Positions 6,942 to 15,325 of a stretch of DNA of 17,718 nucleotides are shown in pieces. The notes under the pieces were generated by a model that searched no databases, was not told the origin of the DNA, and was given only the letters and a program-made list of their open reading frames with translations. The position numbers were made by a program, and so were the translations under genes. Every line of letters begins with the position of its first letter. Position 1 is the stretch's first letter. Source of the DNA: Methanobacteriota archaeon (GTDB taxonomy: Archaea; Thermoplasmatota; Poseidoniia; Poseidoniales; Poseidoniaceae). Location of the stretch: positions 13,149 through 30,866 of the forward strand of contig PBXE01000013.1 in assembly GCA_002727485.1 (NCBI GenBank), given 5' to 3'.

Positions 6942-8177
6942 ATGGTCGACATGAGTGGAAGCGGAATAACAATGAAAAATGGCGTTTTAGATATCCCAAA
7001 TAATCCTATAATTCATTATATTGAAGGAGACGGTATTGGTATTGATATTACTCCTGTAATGATTAAAGTCGTCGATTCGGCAGTAGAAGTCGCCTATGGC
7101 GGTGAAAAGAAAATTCATTGGAATGAAGTTCTTGCCGGTGAAAAAGCATTCAACTCAACTGGCGAATGGTTGCCAGAAGAAACTCTTGATGCAATGAGAA
7201 ACGGTCTTGTCTCAATCAAAGGGCCTCTTACTACACCGGTAGGAGGAGGAATACGTTCTCTAAATGTAGCACTAAGGCAGAAGCTCGATCTTTTCGCCTG
7301 TGTCCGTCCTGTAAGATGGTATGAAGGTACACCTTCTCCAGTCAAAGCCCCACATGATGTAGATATGATCATTTTTAGAGAAAACAGCGAAGATGTATAT
7401 GCTGGAATCGAATGGGAAGCCGGTTCTGAAGGAGTTGCCAAAGTAATACAATTTCTTCAAGAAGAGATGGGCGTCGACAAAATTAGATTCCCCGACACCT
7501 CTGGAATAGGAATAAAACCGATTTCTCAAGAAGGTACATCTAGAATTGTTAGAGCTGCATTAAAATATGCAATTGATAACGATAAAGAATCTGTAACTCT
7601 CGTGCACAAAGGCAATATTATGAAATTCACAGAAGGTGGGTTTAGGGATTGGGGTTATCAATTAGCTAAAGATGAATTTGGGGCTGAAGAATTAGATGGA
7701 GGTCCGTGGTGTACTATGAAAAATCCAAAAACTGGAAATAAAATTATAATCAAAGATGTAATTGCTGATGCAATGCTACAACAGATCATTACTAGGCCAG
7801 CGGAATATTCAGTTCTGGCTACAATGAACCTGAACGGCGATTATATCTCTGATGCTTTAGCTGCACAAGTTGGAGGAATTGGAATCGCCCCCGGTGCAAA
7901 TATTAACTATGATTCTGGAATTGCAATTTTTGAAGCTACGCACGGAACGGCGCCAAAATATACGGGCCAAGATAAAGTCAATCCTGGTAGCTTGATTCTC
8001 AGCGCTGAAATGATGCTAAGACACATGGGGTGGAATGAGGCTGCTGATTTGATAGTAAAGGGAATGGAAAAGGCAATCTCTGCTAAGACTGTAACCTATG
8101 ACTTTGAAAGATTAATGAGTGATGCTTCGCTTCTATCTTGCAGTGAATTTGGCGATGCAATGATTTCTCATATGTGA
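6942..8177 (+). CDS. icd: Isocitrate dehydrogenase (NADP-type)
   Basis: Oxidative decarboxylation of isocitrate to 2-oxoglutarate in the TCA cycle, cytoplasmic homodimer. The 411-residue protein can be laid along E. coli Icd almost end to end, finishing [11 protein letters not shown]. Substrate-site residues are present: S106 and N108 in [13 protein letters not shown]112, R122, R146, Y153 and K223 ([10 protein letters not shown]), with metal ligands D276, D300 and D304 ([12 protein letters not shown]). [17 protein letters not shown] carries K339-Y340, the pair that recognises the NADP 2'-phosphate. S106 equals the E. coli serine phosphorylated by AceK; no aceK is in the window. ATG 6942 or ATG 6951 are both possible starts; no close Shine-Dalgarno site. 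Likeness to bacterial enzymes suggests ancient transfer from Bacteria, which a tree would test. Confidence 0.96.
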   Translation: MVDMSGSGITMKNGVLDIPNNPIIHYIEGDGIGIDITPVMIKVVDSAVEVAYGGEKKIHWNEVLAGEKAFNSTGEWLPEETLDAMRNGLVSIKGPLTTPVGGGIRSLNVALRQKLDLFACVRPVRWYEGTPSPVKAPHDVDMIIFRENSEDVYAGIEWEAGSEGVAKVIQFLQEEMGVDKIRFPDTSGIGIKPISQEGTSRIVRAALKYAIDNDKESVTLVHKGNIMKFTEGGFRDWGYQLAKDEFGAEELDGGPWCTMKNPKTGNKIIIKDVIADAMLQQIITRPAEYSVLATMNLNGDYISDALAAQVGGIGIAPGANINYDSGIAIFEATHGTAPKYTGQDKVNPGSLILSAEMMLRHMGWNEAADLIVKGMEKAISAKTVTYDFERLMSDASLLSCSEFGDAMISHM

Positions 8178-8193
8178 GTATTCATCTATAGCA

Positions 8194-8219
8194 TTTAACT
8201 CTCTATACTTGAAGTTAAA
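8194..8219. terminator. Hairpin between convergent icd and the PIN gene
   Basis: TTTAACT (8194-8200) and AGTTAAA (8213-8219) form a perfect 7-bp stem with a 12-base loop in the 37-bp gap between the two stops; the right arm overlaps the stop codon of the PIN gene. Being symmetrical it could act on both strands. AT-rich and weak, so it is a suggestion only. Confidence 0.35.
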
Positions 8220-11200
8220 ACTCGAGCCAAGCATTTAGCATTCTACTATTTTTGATTACTCCAAAACCGAATTTTTCTTCAAACGCTCTTGCTGTTAAAG
8301 TAAAATCACCATCCCTCGTAGCGATTATAACAGCTCCTAGGCCTTCTAAACTCTGCTTGGCAACATGCATTGCAACTTTCATAATTGTTCTATCACCAGC
8401 TTCTGGATAAACTTGTTTACCGGCAATCTTCGTTCTTTTCTGCTTTCCACCATATTCTCGTTTCATTGCAGACAATTCATCATAGATTTCATAATAATCT
8501 TGTAAGAACTCCTTTATCAGATTCTCATTTTCTGAACTATCAGAATCCTTTTCTAAATGTATATCCAATGGTTTCCAAATATTAAACTCGGATATCACCT
8601 CATCAATTAGTTTTGAGATGTTTTCTTTCTTCATTATATCATCAAGGATTTTTGGGTTAACTAATGAATTAGAAAATTTAGCGCGTAGTTTAGATACCCC
8701 GTTGCCTATTTCCCTCAACTCTTGTATAACAATTTGAGGAAGCCACAAACTTATTTTCCCATCATTAGCCCTACTAGACAATACTCTGTGGAATGAATTT
8801 TGTTCGGACAAATCCAAACTGGTTTCACTGGCCAGTTCTAATTGAGAAGATATTTTACCAACCAAAGCATCAATCAGGATATTTGTATCGACAATTACCA
8901 GTGGTGGAAGAGATAAGTGCTTCAAATATCTTCTATGAGCATTTGGTATTTGAGTTCTATATTTTGAAAATAAACTTCTTTCTGATTCTGCTAATCTCTT
9001 CGAGTCGCTGATTGAGAATTTGCCCGAATTGAGTGCTCTTTCAAAAAACATCATTCCCTCTATAGGATTGTTTTCTGCCATATTTTTTGCTAAATCGTAG
9101 ACTTCCATGCTGGAAGGTGAAGATTGTTGCATCAAACTCATAAATTGGGCATCATATGATTTTCTATTTCTCCTTCTACTCTTGTGAACTGTATTGATTG
9201 CCGCAGTTACTCTGCCGGAGAATGGGTCACTGGGTAATGTTCTGCGGTGTTCGAATGGGTAACTACGCAATGCATCTAACTCATCTTCGGCAAAATAGAC
9301 TCTTTCTTTTTCCAAAATTTCACCGTTTTCATCTTCTTCTTGTATTGTTTTTGTTCTTCTTACGAAGTTTTTAACCATTTGAGTTGCTTTATCTGTCTGT
9401 TTTTGACTGGCTATGAAAGATACCCTAAGATATAATTGAAAACGTTTAGTGATTGCTGTCTTTAGTGCTGGTTGCTGATCTAAGAGGTTTACTGCTTCAC
9501 TCCACTGACTGGCATGTGCGAGATGAATTAGTGCTTTTCTATACAAAATCATGGAGTGTTCAAAATCAAACTCTTTGTGTTCTGCGGCGCGTCTGTAATC
9601 TCTTGCTGCGTTTATCTCCTCATTAGTTGATGCAGCAACTGCTGCTCTAGAAACCGTATGCCATGGCGATAATGGGTCAAAATCTTGGTACCATGAAACC
9701 AATGATTCAAGCCCAATATCATGTTCAAATATTAACTGACTAAGTGAGTGAATTATTCTAGAAGGTGTTGTTTTACCTTCAATTAGCTTGTCTAAAATTT
9801 CGACATTGTCTTTGTTTCTTAATCCGTGTTGCAATGATAATCTAACATAATTTAATCTCAAAGTTGAAATTAAAACTGAGAATAATCTAGATTCAAGTTC
9901 GCTTAATTCACTTTGTTCCACACTGTTAACTAAATGCTCCAAATTTGTTAATGAAATTGTTCCGCTTCCACCTTCCTTAAGTGAATGTTTAGCGTTCTTT
10001 AAAGCCTGATACCCGCGTTTATCTAATATCGCAAAGCCATCTTCCTCAACATTACTTCCTTCCATCATAAGTAGTAAAGAATGACTAGTAGAAGAGATAT
10101 AATTAGGAGGTGTTGCACCATGAATAGATGCTAAACCTTCAGCTCTTGCATTTCTAGCAAATTCTAACAATTGTTCATTTCCATTGGCTGCAATTAGATG
10201 GTAAACAATTAATGCTTCATATGGGTGTGCCAATACCAAAACTGGATTTGCCGAGAAAAGTTCAGTTAATCTCTCCAATTCCAAGCACTGCGAGTAAACC
10301 TCAATGGCTTTTTCAGAAACTTGTTCCCAAGCATCTCCATTAATATCTTGTAATCTTTTCAATGCTAAGTTTACTGTTGAATAAGGAATCCCATCTGTAA
10401 TTACAACCTGTAAAAGACTGCCTTCGTCTAATTTAGGTATTTGATGTTCTAGCCACTTAATGACTTCTGAAGAATTAATACTAGTAATAACTGGCATTAA
10501 TTGTTTAATTTCGGCTCCATGCTCTAGAGTTTGTCCGATTAGCAATTCTTCTGCATCCTCCTTTGAGCCTTCAGAATTTAGAATCGAGAGATAAATCCAT
10601 GTTAATTCTTCAACTTTAGAATTATTGGCTTGATTTTGTTTCAGTAATTCGATTCCTTGCTTCAATTGTTCGGAGTTCAGTTTTGATACTTCTTCGAGGG
10701 TTGCTAAGGTCCAAGTCAAATATTTTCTTACCTTAGAAAGTCCATCGCTCGCCTCTAGATTAAAGCTTGATTTCCAATCAGTGATTTTTCCGTTTACTAG
10801 ATTAAACAGGTCTTCGTATTCCGCACCGAGTTGCTCATCAACTTTAGATAACTCTTTGATTGCTTTAGAGGCGTCTTTACCAGAATTTAATGCTAATAGT
10901 ACTGATATTATGGAGGCATTTCCTTTGAGTTCTAATAAATCAATACTAGGAGTAATTTCTCTCTTAGACTTTAGTTGTGCAACCACTTTTTGAAGGGCTA
11001 CTTGAGATTCTGCGTCTTCACATAATACCTTTAATTCATCTAATAATTTGAGAAGTTCTGTTGTGTCATAAACATCAATTCTAGAATCGGCTAAATTTAC
11101 TTTATTTGCCACTTTTTCCCGTTTCTTTTTACTGACTGGGAATGAAAGAAATTGGCTGAGTAGAAGAGTTCTGTCTGCTAATTTTTTCCATACGGGGTCG

Positions 11201-11598
11201 ATTCCATTTTCCATGCAGTTAGCTCGAAGTTTTTCTTCAACGGTTTTGAATTCCTCCTTCCAGTCGTCTTTTTTCAATTGTTTATTTATTAGTAAAACCG
11301 CTAATCGGAATGCATCGGTTTCTGATTCATCATCCAAAACATCTTCAATTGATGGTAACCAGTCAAGAGGGCTTTGTGACGCTCCTCCTCTTGTTCTTCT
11401 TCTAGCGCCTCGTGGTTGACGTGTGAATGATGGTTTGTCTTCGTCCTCAGAAGGAGGAGTTATCTCTTCCATCGCAACATATACTAAAGATCGCCATTTC
11501 TTTTCGAGCATAGTCCAATCTGCAGTTTTCAAAACGATTCTACGGCGTTGCGGCTTTGGAAAATTCGCCTTAAAAGCGGCTTCCAAACATTTTGCCAT
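8215..11598 (-). CDS. Giant helical-repeat protein with C-terminal PIN nuclease domain
   Basis: A 1127-residue protein that I recognise only at its C-terminus. Residues about 900-1127 are a PIN-like ribonuclease domain: IVDTNILIDAL with D904, IQELREIG with E960, GDRTIMKVAMH with D1069, and TRDGDF with D1096 and D1098; all acidic metal ligands of an active PIN nuclease are there. The preceding about 850 residues are almost entirely helical, with TPR-like pairs near 650-790 (HSMILYRKALIHLAHASQWS). Two basic patches, RQPRGARRRTRGG (60-72) and KSRRRNRKS before the PIN domain, suggest nucleic acid contact. No Walker motif or membrane segment. The frame extends to 11688, but ATG 11598 (MAKCLEAAF) looks like the better start. 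Cleavage of RNA is inferred from the PIN fold; the target is unknown. Confidence 0.85.
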   Translation of the reverse strand: MAKCLEAAFKANFPKPQRRRIVLKTADWTMLEKKWRSLVYVAMEEITPPSEDEDKPSFTRQPRGARRRTRGGASQSPLDWLPSIEDVLDDESETDAFRLAVLLINKQLKKDDWKEEFKTVEEKLRANCMENGIDPVWKKLADRTLLLSQFLSFPVSKKKREKVANKVNLADSRIDVYDTTELLKLLDELKVLCEDAESQVALQKVVAQLKSKREITPSIDLLELKGNASIISVLLALNSGKDASKAIKELSKVDEQLGAEYEDLFNLVNGKITDWKSSFNLEASDGLSKVRKYLTWTLATLEEVSKLNSEQLKQGIELLKQNQANNSKVEELTWIYLSILNSEGSKEDAEELLIGQTLEHGAEIKQLMPVITSINSSEVIKWLEHQIPKLDEGSLLQVVITDGIPYSTVNLALKRLQDINGDAWEQVSEKAIEVYSQCLELERLTELFSANPVLVLAHPYEALIVYHLIAANGNEQLLEFARNARAEGLASIHGATPPNYISSTSHSLLLMMEGSNVEEDGFAILDKRGYQALKNAKHSLKEGGSGTISLTNLEHLVNSVEQSELSELESRLFSVLISTLRLNYVRLSLQHGLRNKDNVEILDKLIEGKTTPSRIIHSLSQLIFEHDIGLESLVSWYQDFDPLSPWHTVSRAAVAASTNEEINAARDYRRAAEHKEFDFEHSMILYRKALIHLAHASQWSEAVNLLDQQPALKTAITKRFQLYLRVSFIASQKQTDKATQMVKNFVRRTKTIQEEDENGEILEKERVYFAEDELDALRSYPFEHRRTLPSDPFSGRVTAAINTVHKSRRRNRKSYDAQFMSLMQQSSPSSMEVYDLAKNMAENNPIEGMMFFERALNSGKFSISDSKRLAESERSLFSKYRTQIPNAHRRYLKHLSLPPLVIVDTNILIDALVGKISSQLELASETSLDLSEQNSFHRVLSSRANDGKISLWLPQIVIQELREIGNGVSKLRAKFSNSLVNPKILDDIMKKENISKLIDEVISEFNIWKPLDIHLEKDSDSSENENLIKEFLQDYYEIYDELSAMKREYGGKQKRTKIAGKQVYPEAGDRTIMKVAMHVAKQSLEGLGAVIIATRDGDFTLTARAFEEKFGFGVIKNSRMLNAWLEF

Positions 11599-11734
11599 GT
11601 GGTCTTCTTGCAGTAGAATCACCCGGATAGGTTGAACGCGTAGACGATGGGACTTCAACCCACCGGCAAAAAGAGTGAAAATAAACAAACAAAATTATTT
11701 TTCTTAACAGCCAAAATAAATCAATGACTACCAC

Positions 11735-12223
11735 TTGGACCCAAGCAGTGGTCTTTTGGATTTAGTCAGAACTCTAGCGCTTCTTGCTCATCCAGTATTA
11801 GCCTGTGGCTTAATTTATTGGATTTGGTGGCAGTATTCCTGGCGCAAAAGAAGTACTGAGTTGAAGGGTGAAAAAAGAAAAGAAGCATTAGAAAAACATG
11901 AAAAAATGGGCATTAAATTAGTTTGGGCAACTTTCATTGTAATACTGATTGCTTTTTTCGGCAAAGCAATCGCTGGTTGGCGCAGTAATGGGGATATTTT
12001 TTCGGAAATTTGGCCTACTAATCTTCATGGATACATGGGGCCATTAGGATTCATTCTTCTATTAGTTTTAACCAGGATGGGTAAACAAACTAGAGATGCG
12101 CGAAATAGTGGAAAAAAGTTCACTCACATCAAATTAAAACATGGCCGTGCTGCTGATTTCATTGTGATTATTGCAATTATTCACGCATTTTTAGGATTTC
12201 TTTACATTTTTTCAGTTCTTTAG
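11735..12223 (+). CDS. Four-helix, His-rich integral membrane protein (DUF4079/cytochrome b561-like)
   Basis: A 162-residue protein with four hydrophobic helices at about 13-34, 60-79, 100-114 and 141-161, separated by charged loops. Histidines lie at or near helix ends: H19 (LLAHPVLACG), H55 (EKHEKMG), H98 (NLHGYMGPLG), H136 (LKHGRAAD) and H150 (AIIHAFLG). This layout resembles DUF4079 and, more loosely, cytochrome b561 or ferric-reductase-like proteins where such residues bind heme b. Function is therefore only a suggestion: membrane electron transfer. The start must be TTG 11735, because the frame has a stop just upstream and the nearby ATG 11724 is in another frame and ends after 13 codons. 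It is divergent from the PIN gene across an AT-rich gap, and its stop overlaps that of the convergent DHH gene by 4 bp. Confidence 0.78.
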   Translation: MDPSSGLLDLVRTLALLAHPVLACGLIYWIWWQYSWRKRSTELKGEKRKEALEKHEKMGIKLVWATFIVILIAFFGKAIAGWRSNGDIFSEIWPTNLHGYMGPLGFILLLVLTRMGKQTRDARNSGKKFTHIKLKHGRAADFIVIIAIIHAFLGFLYIFSVL

Positions 12224-13209
12224 ATTGCCAAAACTTTGTCTCGATTATTCCACATATCCAACCATAACTCAAGATTTGCTTCAATCCCTGGAGGTTGTAT
12301 CCTGCAACCACATGCGTTAACATGCCCCCCACCAGTATCATCTAGCGCTGTAGCAAGTTTCGATAAATCATATCGATTTTGCCCATTAGGCAAGAATGAA
12401 TTAGCGTAAAAACTAGCAGATAATGCAGGTCTATTTGGATTGTCGACTGTTCCATCATCAAATCCATGAATAATACAACAAGCATCGGCTTCACCTCCAG
12501 CCCAAGCTGTAACTAGATATCCATTCGAGTGATATCCCGTATTTTCTAACCTACAAATTGCTAATCTATTGATTATCTGTGTGTTTTTTGAAACATATTC
12601 TTGTATTTTCTTTCTCTCGTCCCGGACTCTTGAAACACGTTGTTGAACTAATTCATTAGATAGGATGTCATGTATTGTATTTCCTTGTGAGAATAATTCT
12701 AATAATTGCTGAGTATATTCTATATCTTTCATCGATATTGTTCGTGATAATTGTAAAACTGGACTGTCTTCTAAAAATTCTTCAAGAGTAATTTGTCCTG
12801 AATCTAATGCATCCACAATCGGCATAATCTCCTCTAAGTGAGATAAATCAATAATCGGGGAAAGAAGATTGTATGCTAGCCTTGCCGCTGAGGGTGTTGC
12901 TTCCCAATTGCATACACCTCCATTTTTTGTAAAATTGATTTCTTCCTCTAAATTCGGCCGGTTAGTTTGATGGTGGTCAAGGTACCAGCCACAGTTTGGA
13001 TGAAAGGGGAGGTCAACCATTGCGGTTGTGGGAGTAATAATTTCATCTATTTTACCGGAACGAACCAAAGCAGCATGAGAAAAAATTACTTCAGCATCGG
13101 GATTATATGACTTCAAAACAGCCGCAGCGCAAAGTCCATCAAGATCTGAATCAGCAATAATTCGATCAAAAACAGGCAACTGTACACGATGGCCTTCACC
13201 TCCCCTCAT
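12220..13209 (-). CDS. DHH-family phosphoesterase
   Basis: A 329-residue soluble enzyme of the DHH/DHHA1 superfamily (RecJ, nano-RNase, oligoribonuclease and cyclic dinucleotide phosphodiesterases). Motif I is ADSDLDGLCAA (D20, D22, D24); motif II VDLPF (D66); motif III is LDHHQTN (D78, H79, H80), giving the family its name; motif IV is IVDALDSG (D133, D136). The C-terminal DHHA1 substrate-binding part carries GGGHVNACG (293-301), the glycine-rich loop that holds the nucleic acid or nucleotide phosphate. The compact size fits a nano-RNase or DHH phosphodiesterase rather than full RecJ. The exact substrate cannot be set from sequence. A GGAGGTGA run lies just inside the ATG 13209 start, so a later initiation (TTG at residue 11) cannot be excluded. 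Confidence 0.9.
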   Translation of the reverse strand: MRGGEGHRVQLPVFDRIIADSDLDGLCAAAVLKSYNPDAEVIFSHAALVRSGKIDEIITPTTAMVDLPFHPNCGWYLDHHQTNRPNLEEEINFTKNGGVCNWEATPSAARLAYNLLSPIIDLSHLEEIMPIVDALDSGQITLEEFLEDSPVLQLSRTISMKDIEYTQQLLELFSQGNTIHDILSNELVQQRVSRVRDERKKIQEYVSKNTQIINRLAICRLENTGYHSNGYLVTAWAGGEADACCIIHGFDDGTVDNPNRPALSASFYANSFLPNGQNRYDLSKLATALDDTGGGHVNACGCRIQPPGIEANLELWLDMWNNRDKVLAI

Positions 13210-13291
13210 GATCAGTCGTTCGATGCTTAGACCAAGTAGTTTCTTAATTTATCAACAAAAGAAACATGAGTACTAACCACTTGGGTCATTT

Positions 13292-13702
13292 ATGGAGACC
13301 TCTTGCGGAGTAGTTCTTGTTAACCTCGGCTCCATACTTCTTTTACAGTACCCGCAGGGGCACTGGGATTTACCAAAAGGTCACGTAGAGAAAGATGATG
13401 ATGATAATTATGAAACCGCAAAGAGGGAGTTAAAAGAAGAAACCGGCATCTCAGAATTATCATTTATTGAAAACTTCGAGTATCGTACTGAATATCAATT
13501 CAAACATAAGGGCAAACGTAAATCAAAACAGGTTTACTGGTACATTGCAACAACTGAAGAAATTTCGATAAACCTATCTAAAGAACATCATAATTATGTG
13601 TGGCTCGATTGGGAACTAGCCATAGAGCAGGCAACACATACTGAAACTAAAGAATTGATTAAAACGGCTTATGAATTCATGAAAAGCGCTGGCTTGGACT
13701 AA
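13292..13702 (+). CDS. Nudix hydrolase, probably Ap4A-hydrolase-like
   Basis: A 136-residue Nudix protein. The family hydrolyses nucleoside diphosphates linked to another moiety; WDLPKGHVEK at the box start and the short length resemble diadenosine tetraphosphatases (NUDT2/archaeal Ap4A hydrolases). The Nudix box spans G30-I53 and ends RELKEETGI with E46, E49 and E50 as metal ligands. The N-terminal half of the box has one extra residue and a DDDD run where the family has a single Glu after five residues; Asp can stand in, but substrate or metal affinity may differ. It is divergent from the DHH gene (82 bp between) and its stop overlaps the convergent adenosyltransferase stop by 4 bp. With DHH it could form a nucleotide clean-up pair, which is inference. 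Confidence 0.9.
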   Translation: METSCGVVLVNLGSILLLQYPQGHWDLPKGHVEKDDDDNYETAKRELKEETGISELSFIENFEYRTEYQFKHKGKRKSKQVYWYIATTEEISINLSKEHHNYVWLDWELAIEQATHTETKELIKTAYEFMKSAGLD

Positions 13703-14397
13703 TCTAGCATTGAAAAATCATTGTCATTAGAATTGATTTTCTTTATCAAATCTGCAATACCGTCGGATTGTTTTCTTCTTGCTAGAGGCTCCCACAATGA
13801 TTCTGAATGACCCAAGCAAGCACAAACCCAACGTCCCATAACAAAGAACCAATCTGATAACCGATTTACATATACAAGCGCCAATTTTCGTACAGATTCT
13901 TCACCTTCTAAATTAACTAGTCTAACCATATTTCGCTCAAGTCTTCTAGTGACGGTTCGAGCAAAATGAATTACAGCCTCAGGCCCTTGTCCTGAAGGTA
14001 AAATGAAACTTTTCAAAGGTTCGAGATGCTCGAGCCAAGCATCCATTTCCTCAATTAACATTTCAGTCTGTTTTTCATCAATCAATTGCATTTGCTCGGG
14101 TATTTTATTTGGCATGCAAGCAAGTTCTGCTCCTAAATCAAATAATTCATTTTGAATTCTACTCAAAGCGGAAATAGCTACATTTTTTACTCTATTTATG
14201 CTACTGCTTTTACCACCATCTTCATGAGATGGTAAACGATTTGTTTCCATTATTATCATCCCGGCAGCCGCGTTTAATTCATCGCATGTACCAACAACCT
14301 CGAATCTTAAATGTGATTTCTCATGCCTTGAACCATCAACAAATGAGGATGTTCCATCATCTCCCGTTCCAGTATACACTCGCGTTATTTTGACCAT
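13699..14397 (-). CDS. Cob(I)alamin adenosyltransferase, PduO type
   Basis: Transfers the adenosyl group of ATP to reduced cobalamin, giving adenosylcobalamin for radical enzymes. The 232-residue protein has the N-terminal ATP site YTGTGDDGTSSF (8-19), VGTCDELNAAAG (35-46), the helix IHFARTVTRRLERNMVRL with the R-x3-R-R-x2-E-R pattern (147-155 region), and YVNRLSDWFFVMGR (176-189) that packs over the corrin, all typical of PduO-type ATRs. It is a little longer than the usual 180-200 because of a Ser/Asp-rich insertion near 57-68 and a C-terminal tail. GGAG lies 7 bases before ATG 14397. It follows the DUF2203 gene by 28 bp on the same strand, so one transcript is likely. No other cobalamin gene is in view. 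Confidence 0.93.
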   Translation of the reverse strand: MVKITRVYTGTGDDGTSSFVDGSRHEKSHLRFEVVGTCDELNAAAGMIIMETNRLPSHEDGGKSSSINRVKNVAISALSRIQNELFDLGAELACMPNKIPEQMQLIDEKQTEMLIEEMDAWLEHLEPLKSFILPSGQGPEAVIHFARTVTRRLERNMVRLVNLEGEESVRKLALVYVNRLSDWFFVMGRWVCACLGHSESLWEPLARRKQSDGIADLIKKINSNDNDFSMLD

Positions 14398-14425
14398 GTT
14401 TAGACTCCCTGTAAGTCAACCCAAG

Positions 14426-14911
14426 TTATGCTTCTATGAGTGGTTTACGGGTCAAATATGTCGAATCTGTATAATGGTACCACTCAATATCTTCTTCTCC
14501 GAACATCCAAGAATAGAGAGCTATGTCTCCATCAACAACCCCATACCACTCTAAACGGCCAGGATCTAGTGATGCAATTCTCGCCCCTGTTAATTCCAAA
14601 CTAGTGACTGTTGCTTGCCAACCTCTAATTATAGAAGCCAACCTATCTGCAACCTCGACTACGTGTTCATCTTCTGGTTCTAAATCTTCTAATAAAATTT
14701 CAATTTCCTCAGTTAAATAATGTGCTTCATCATTCATTACTTGCAATTCTATCAACAACTGTTCTGCTTCTGGAAGGCTTTCTCGGGCCTGTTCAATAGT
14801 TACAATTTGTGCGTTATAAGGCAGTTTACGTATTTTTTCTTCTCCGTTTTCTAGCATTGATAATTCCATGGGTATTCCAGTAAATATTGGTAAGGGACTT
14901 TCTTCTGCCAC
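14426..14911 (-). CDS. DUF2203 family protein
   Basis: A 161-residue protein matching DUF2203, a family of unknown function. Visible signs: the N-terminal VTIEQARESLPEAEQLLIEL segment (family: FTLEEANRLLP), a long paired helix with acidic tail (EIEILLEDLEPEDEHVVEV), a middle helix, then GVVDGDIALYSWMFGEEDIEWYHY (family: G-x-V-D-F ... Y-L-C-W-x-x-G-E-x-x-I-x-x-W-H) and RKPL near the end. The start is GTG 14911; nearby ATG and TTG codons are in other frames. There is an unusual 25-residue N-terminal extension before the family core. A TATA-like element lies 50 bp upstream. Genomic partner: the cobalamin adenosyltransferase gene 28 bp downstream. Confidence 0.85.
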   Translation of the reverse strand: MAEESPLPIFTGIPMELSMLENGEEKIRKLPYNAQIVTIEQARESLPEAEQLLIELQVMNDEAHYLTEEIEILLEDLEPEDEHVVEVADRLASIIRGWQATVTSLELTGARIASLDPGRLEWYGVVDGDIALYSWMFGEEDIEWYHYTDSTYLTRKPLIEA

Positions 14912-14961
14912 AAGTGGCTTTCATTTAGGAAGGTCTTGAACTCATCGCTTCGTCCCGTGAA

Positions 14962-14969
14962 AATATATC
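14962..14969 (-). promoter_or_regulatory. Possible TATA element for DUF2203-ATR operon
   Basis: On the minus strand GATATATT lies about 50 bases before GTG 14911, between the hairpin that ends the upstream gene and the operon start. A start about 25 bases downstream would give a leader near 25-30 bases. Confidence 0.4.
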
Positions 14970-14979
14970 GATTTTACGC

Positions 14980-14997
14980 CCCGGTCTCAAAACCGGG
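14980..14997 (-). terminator. Hairpin directly after the small membrane protein stop
   Basis: Read on the minus strand the TAG stop (15000-14998) is followed at once by CCCGGT-TTTGAG-ACCGGG, a perfect 6-bp G+C-rich stem with a 6-base loop, which stands out in this AT-rich DNA. The TATA-like element of the next operon follows. A T tract is missing, so it may act as a 3'-end stabiliser instead. Confidence 0.45.
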
Positions 14998-15270
14998 CTA
15001 TGCAGGATTGGAAAAGGGACTGTTGACTTTCTCTAGGGCCTTTTTACCAATGATTCCACCTATGAATAACCACATTAAGACCTCAAAGATTATTGCAAAA
15101 TAGTAAATTGGACCTAGTGATTTTAACATTGAAACACCATCATATGGTAAACCATAAGCGATAATGTAAGCTAGTTGTGAAAGAAGATTAGAACAAAACC
15201 ATACAATAAAAACAAACCAAATAATATTCGTCATTTGTTTTACTTTCCCGCCCTCAATTACTTCGCCCAT
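14998..15270 (-). CDS. Small two-helix membrane protein of unknown function
   Basis: A 90-residue protein with two hydrophobic helices (about residues 16-39 and 55-73) joined by a loop AYGLPYDGVSMLKSLG, and a short charged C-terminal end (GKKALEKVNSPF). I do not recognise a family. ATG 15270 is used here; ATG 15234 (MTNIIWF) is also plausible and would remove a short charged leader. It follows the TPR membrane protein by 110 bp that carry nested inverted repeats, and it ends in a strong hairpin, so it may be its own transcription unit. Confidence 0.65.
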   Translation of the reverse strand: MGEVIEGGKVKQMTNIIWFVFIVWFCSNLLSQLAYIIAYGLPYDGVSMLKSLGPIYYFAIIFEVLMWLFIGGIIGKKALEKVNSPFSNPA

Positions 15271-15325
15271 GATATTAATTGTTTTCTTATCTTATTAATT
15301 CCTTTGTTTTTATGTTCAAAAAATG

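Noticed and set aside
11599..11688. Longer N-terminus for the PIN protein
   Set aside because: The extra 30 residues (MFIFTLFAGG...) look unlike the rest, and ATG 11598 is a natural start; the last few codons before it could still be coding.
11724..11765. ATG 11724 as start of the four-helix membrane protein
   Set aside because: It is in a different frame and stops after 13 codons, so it would need a frameshift; TTG 11735 is the simplest reading.
8215..12223. Toxin-antitoxin or defence island around the PIN gene
   Set aside because: No small antitoxin-like gene, helicase, restriction or CRISPR gene is adjacent, and neighbours are icd and an unrelated membrane protein.
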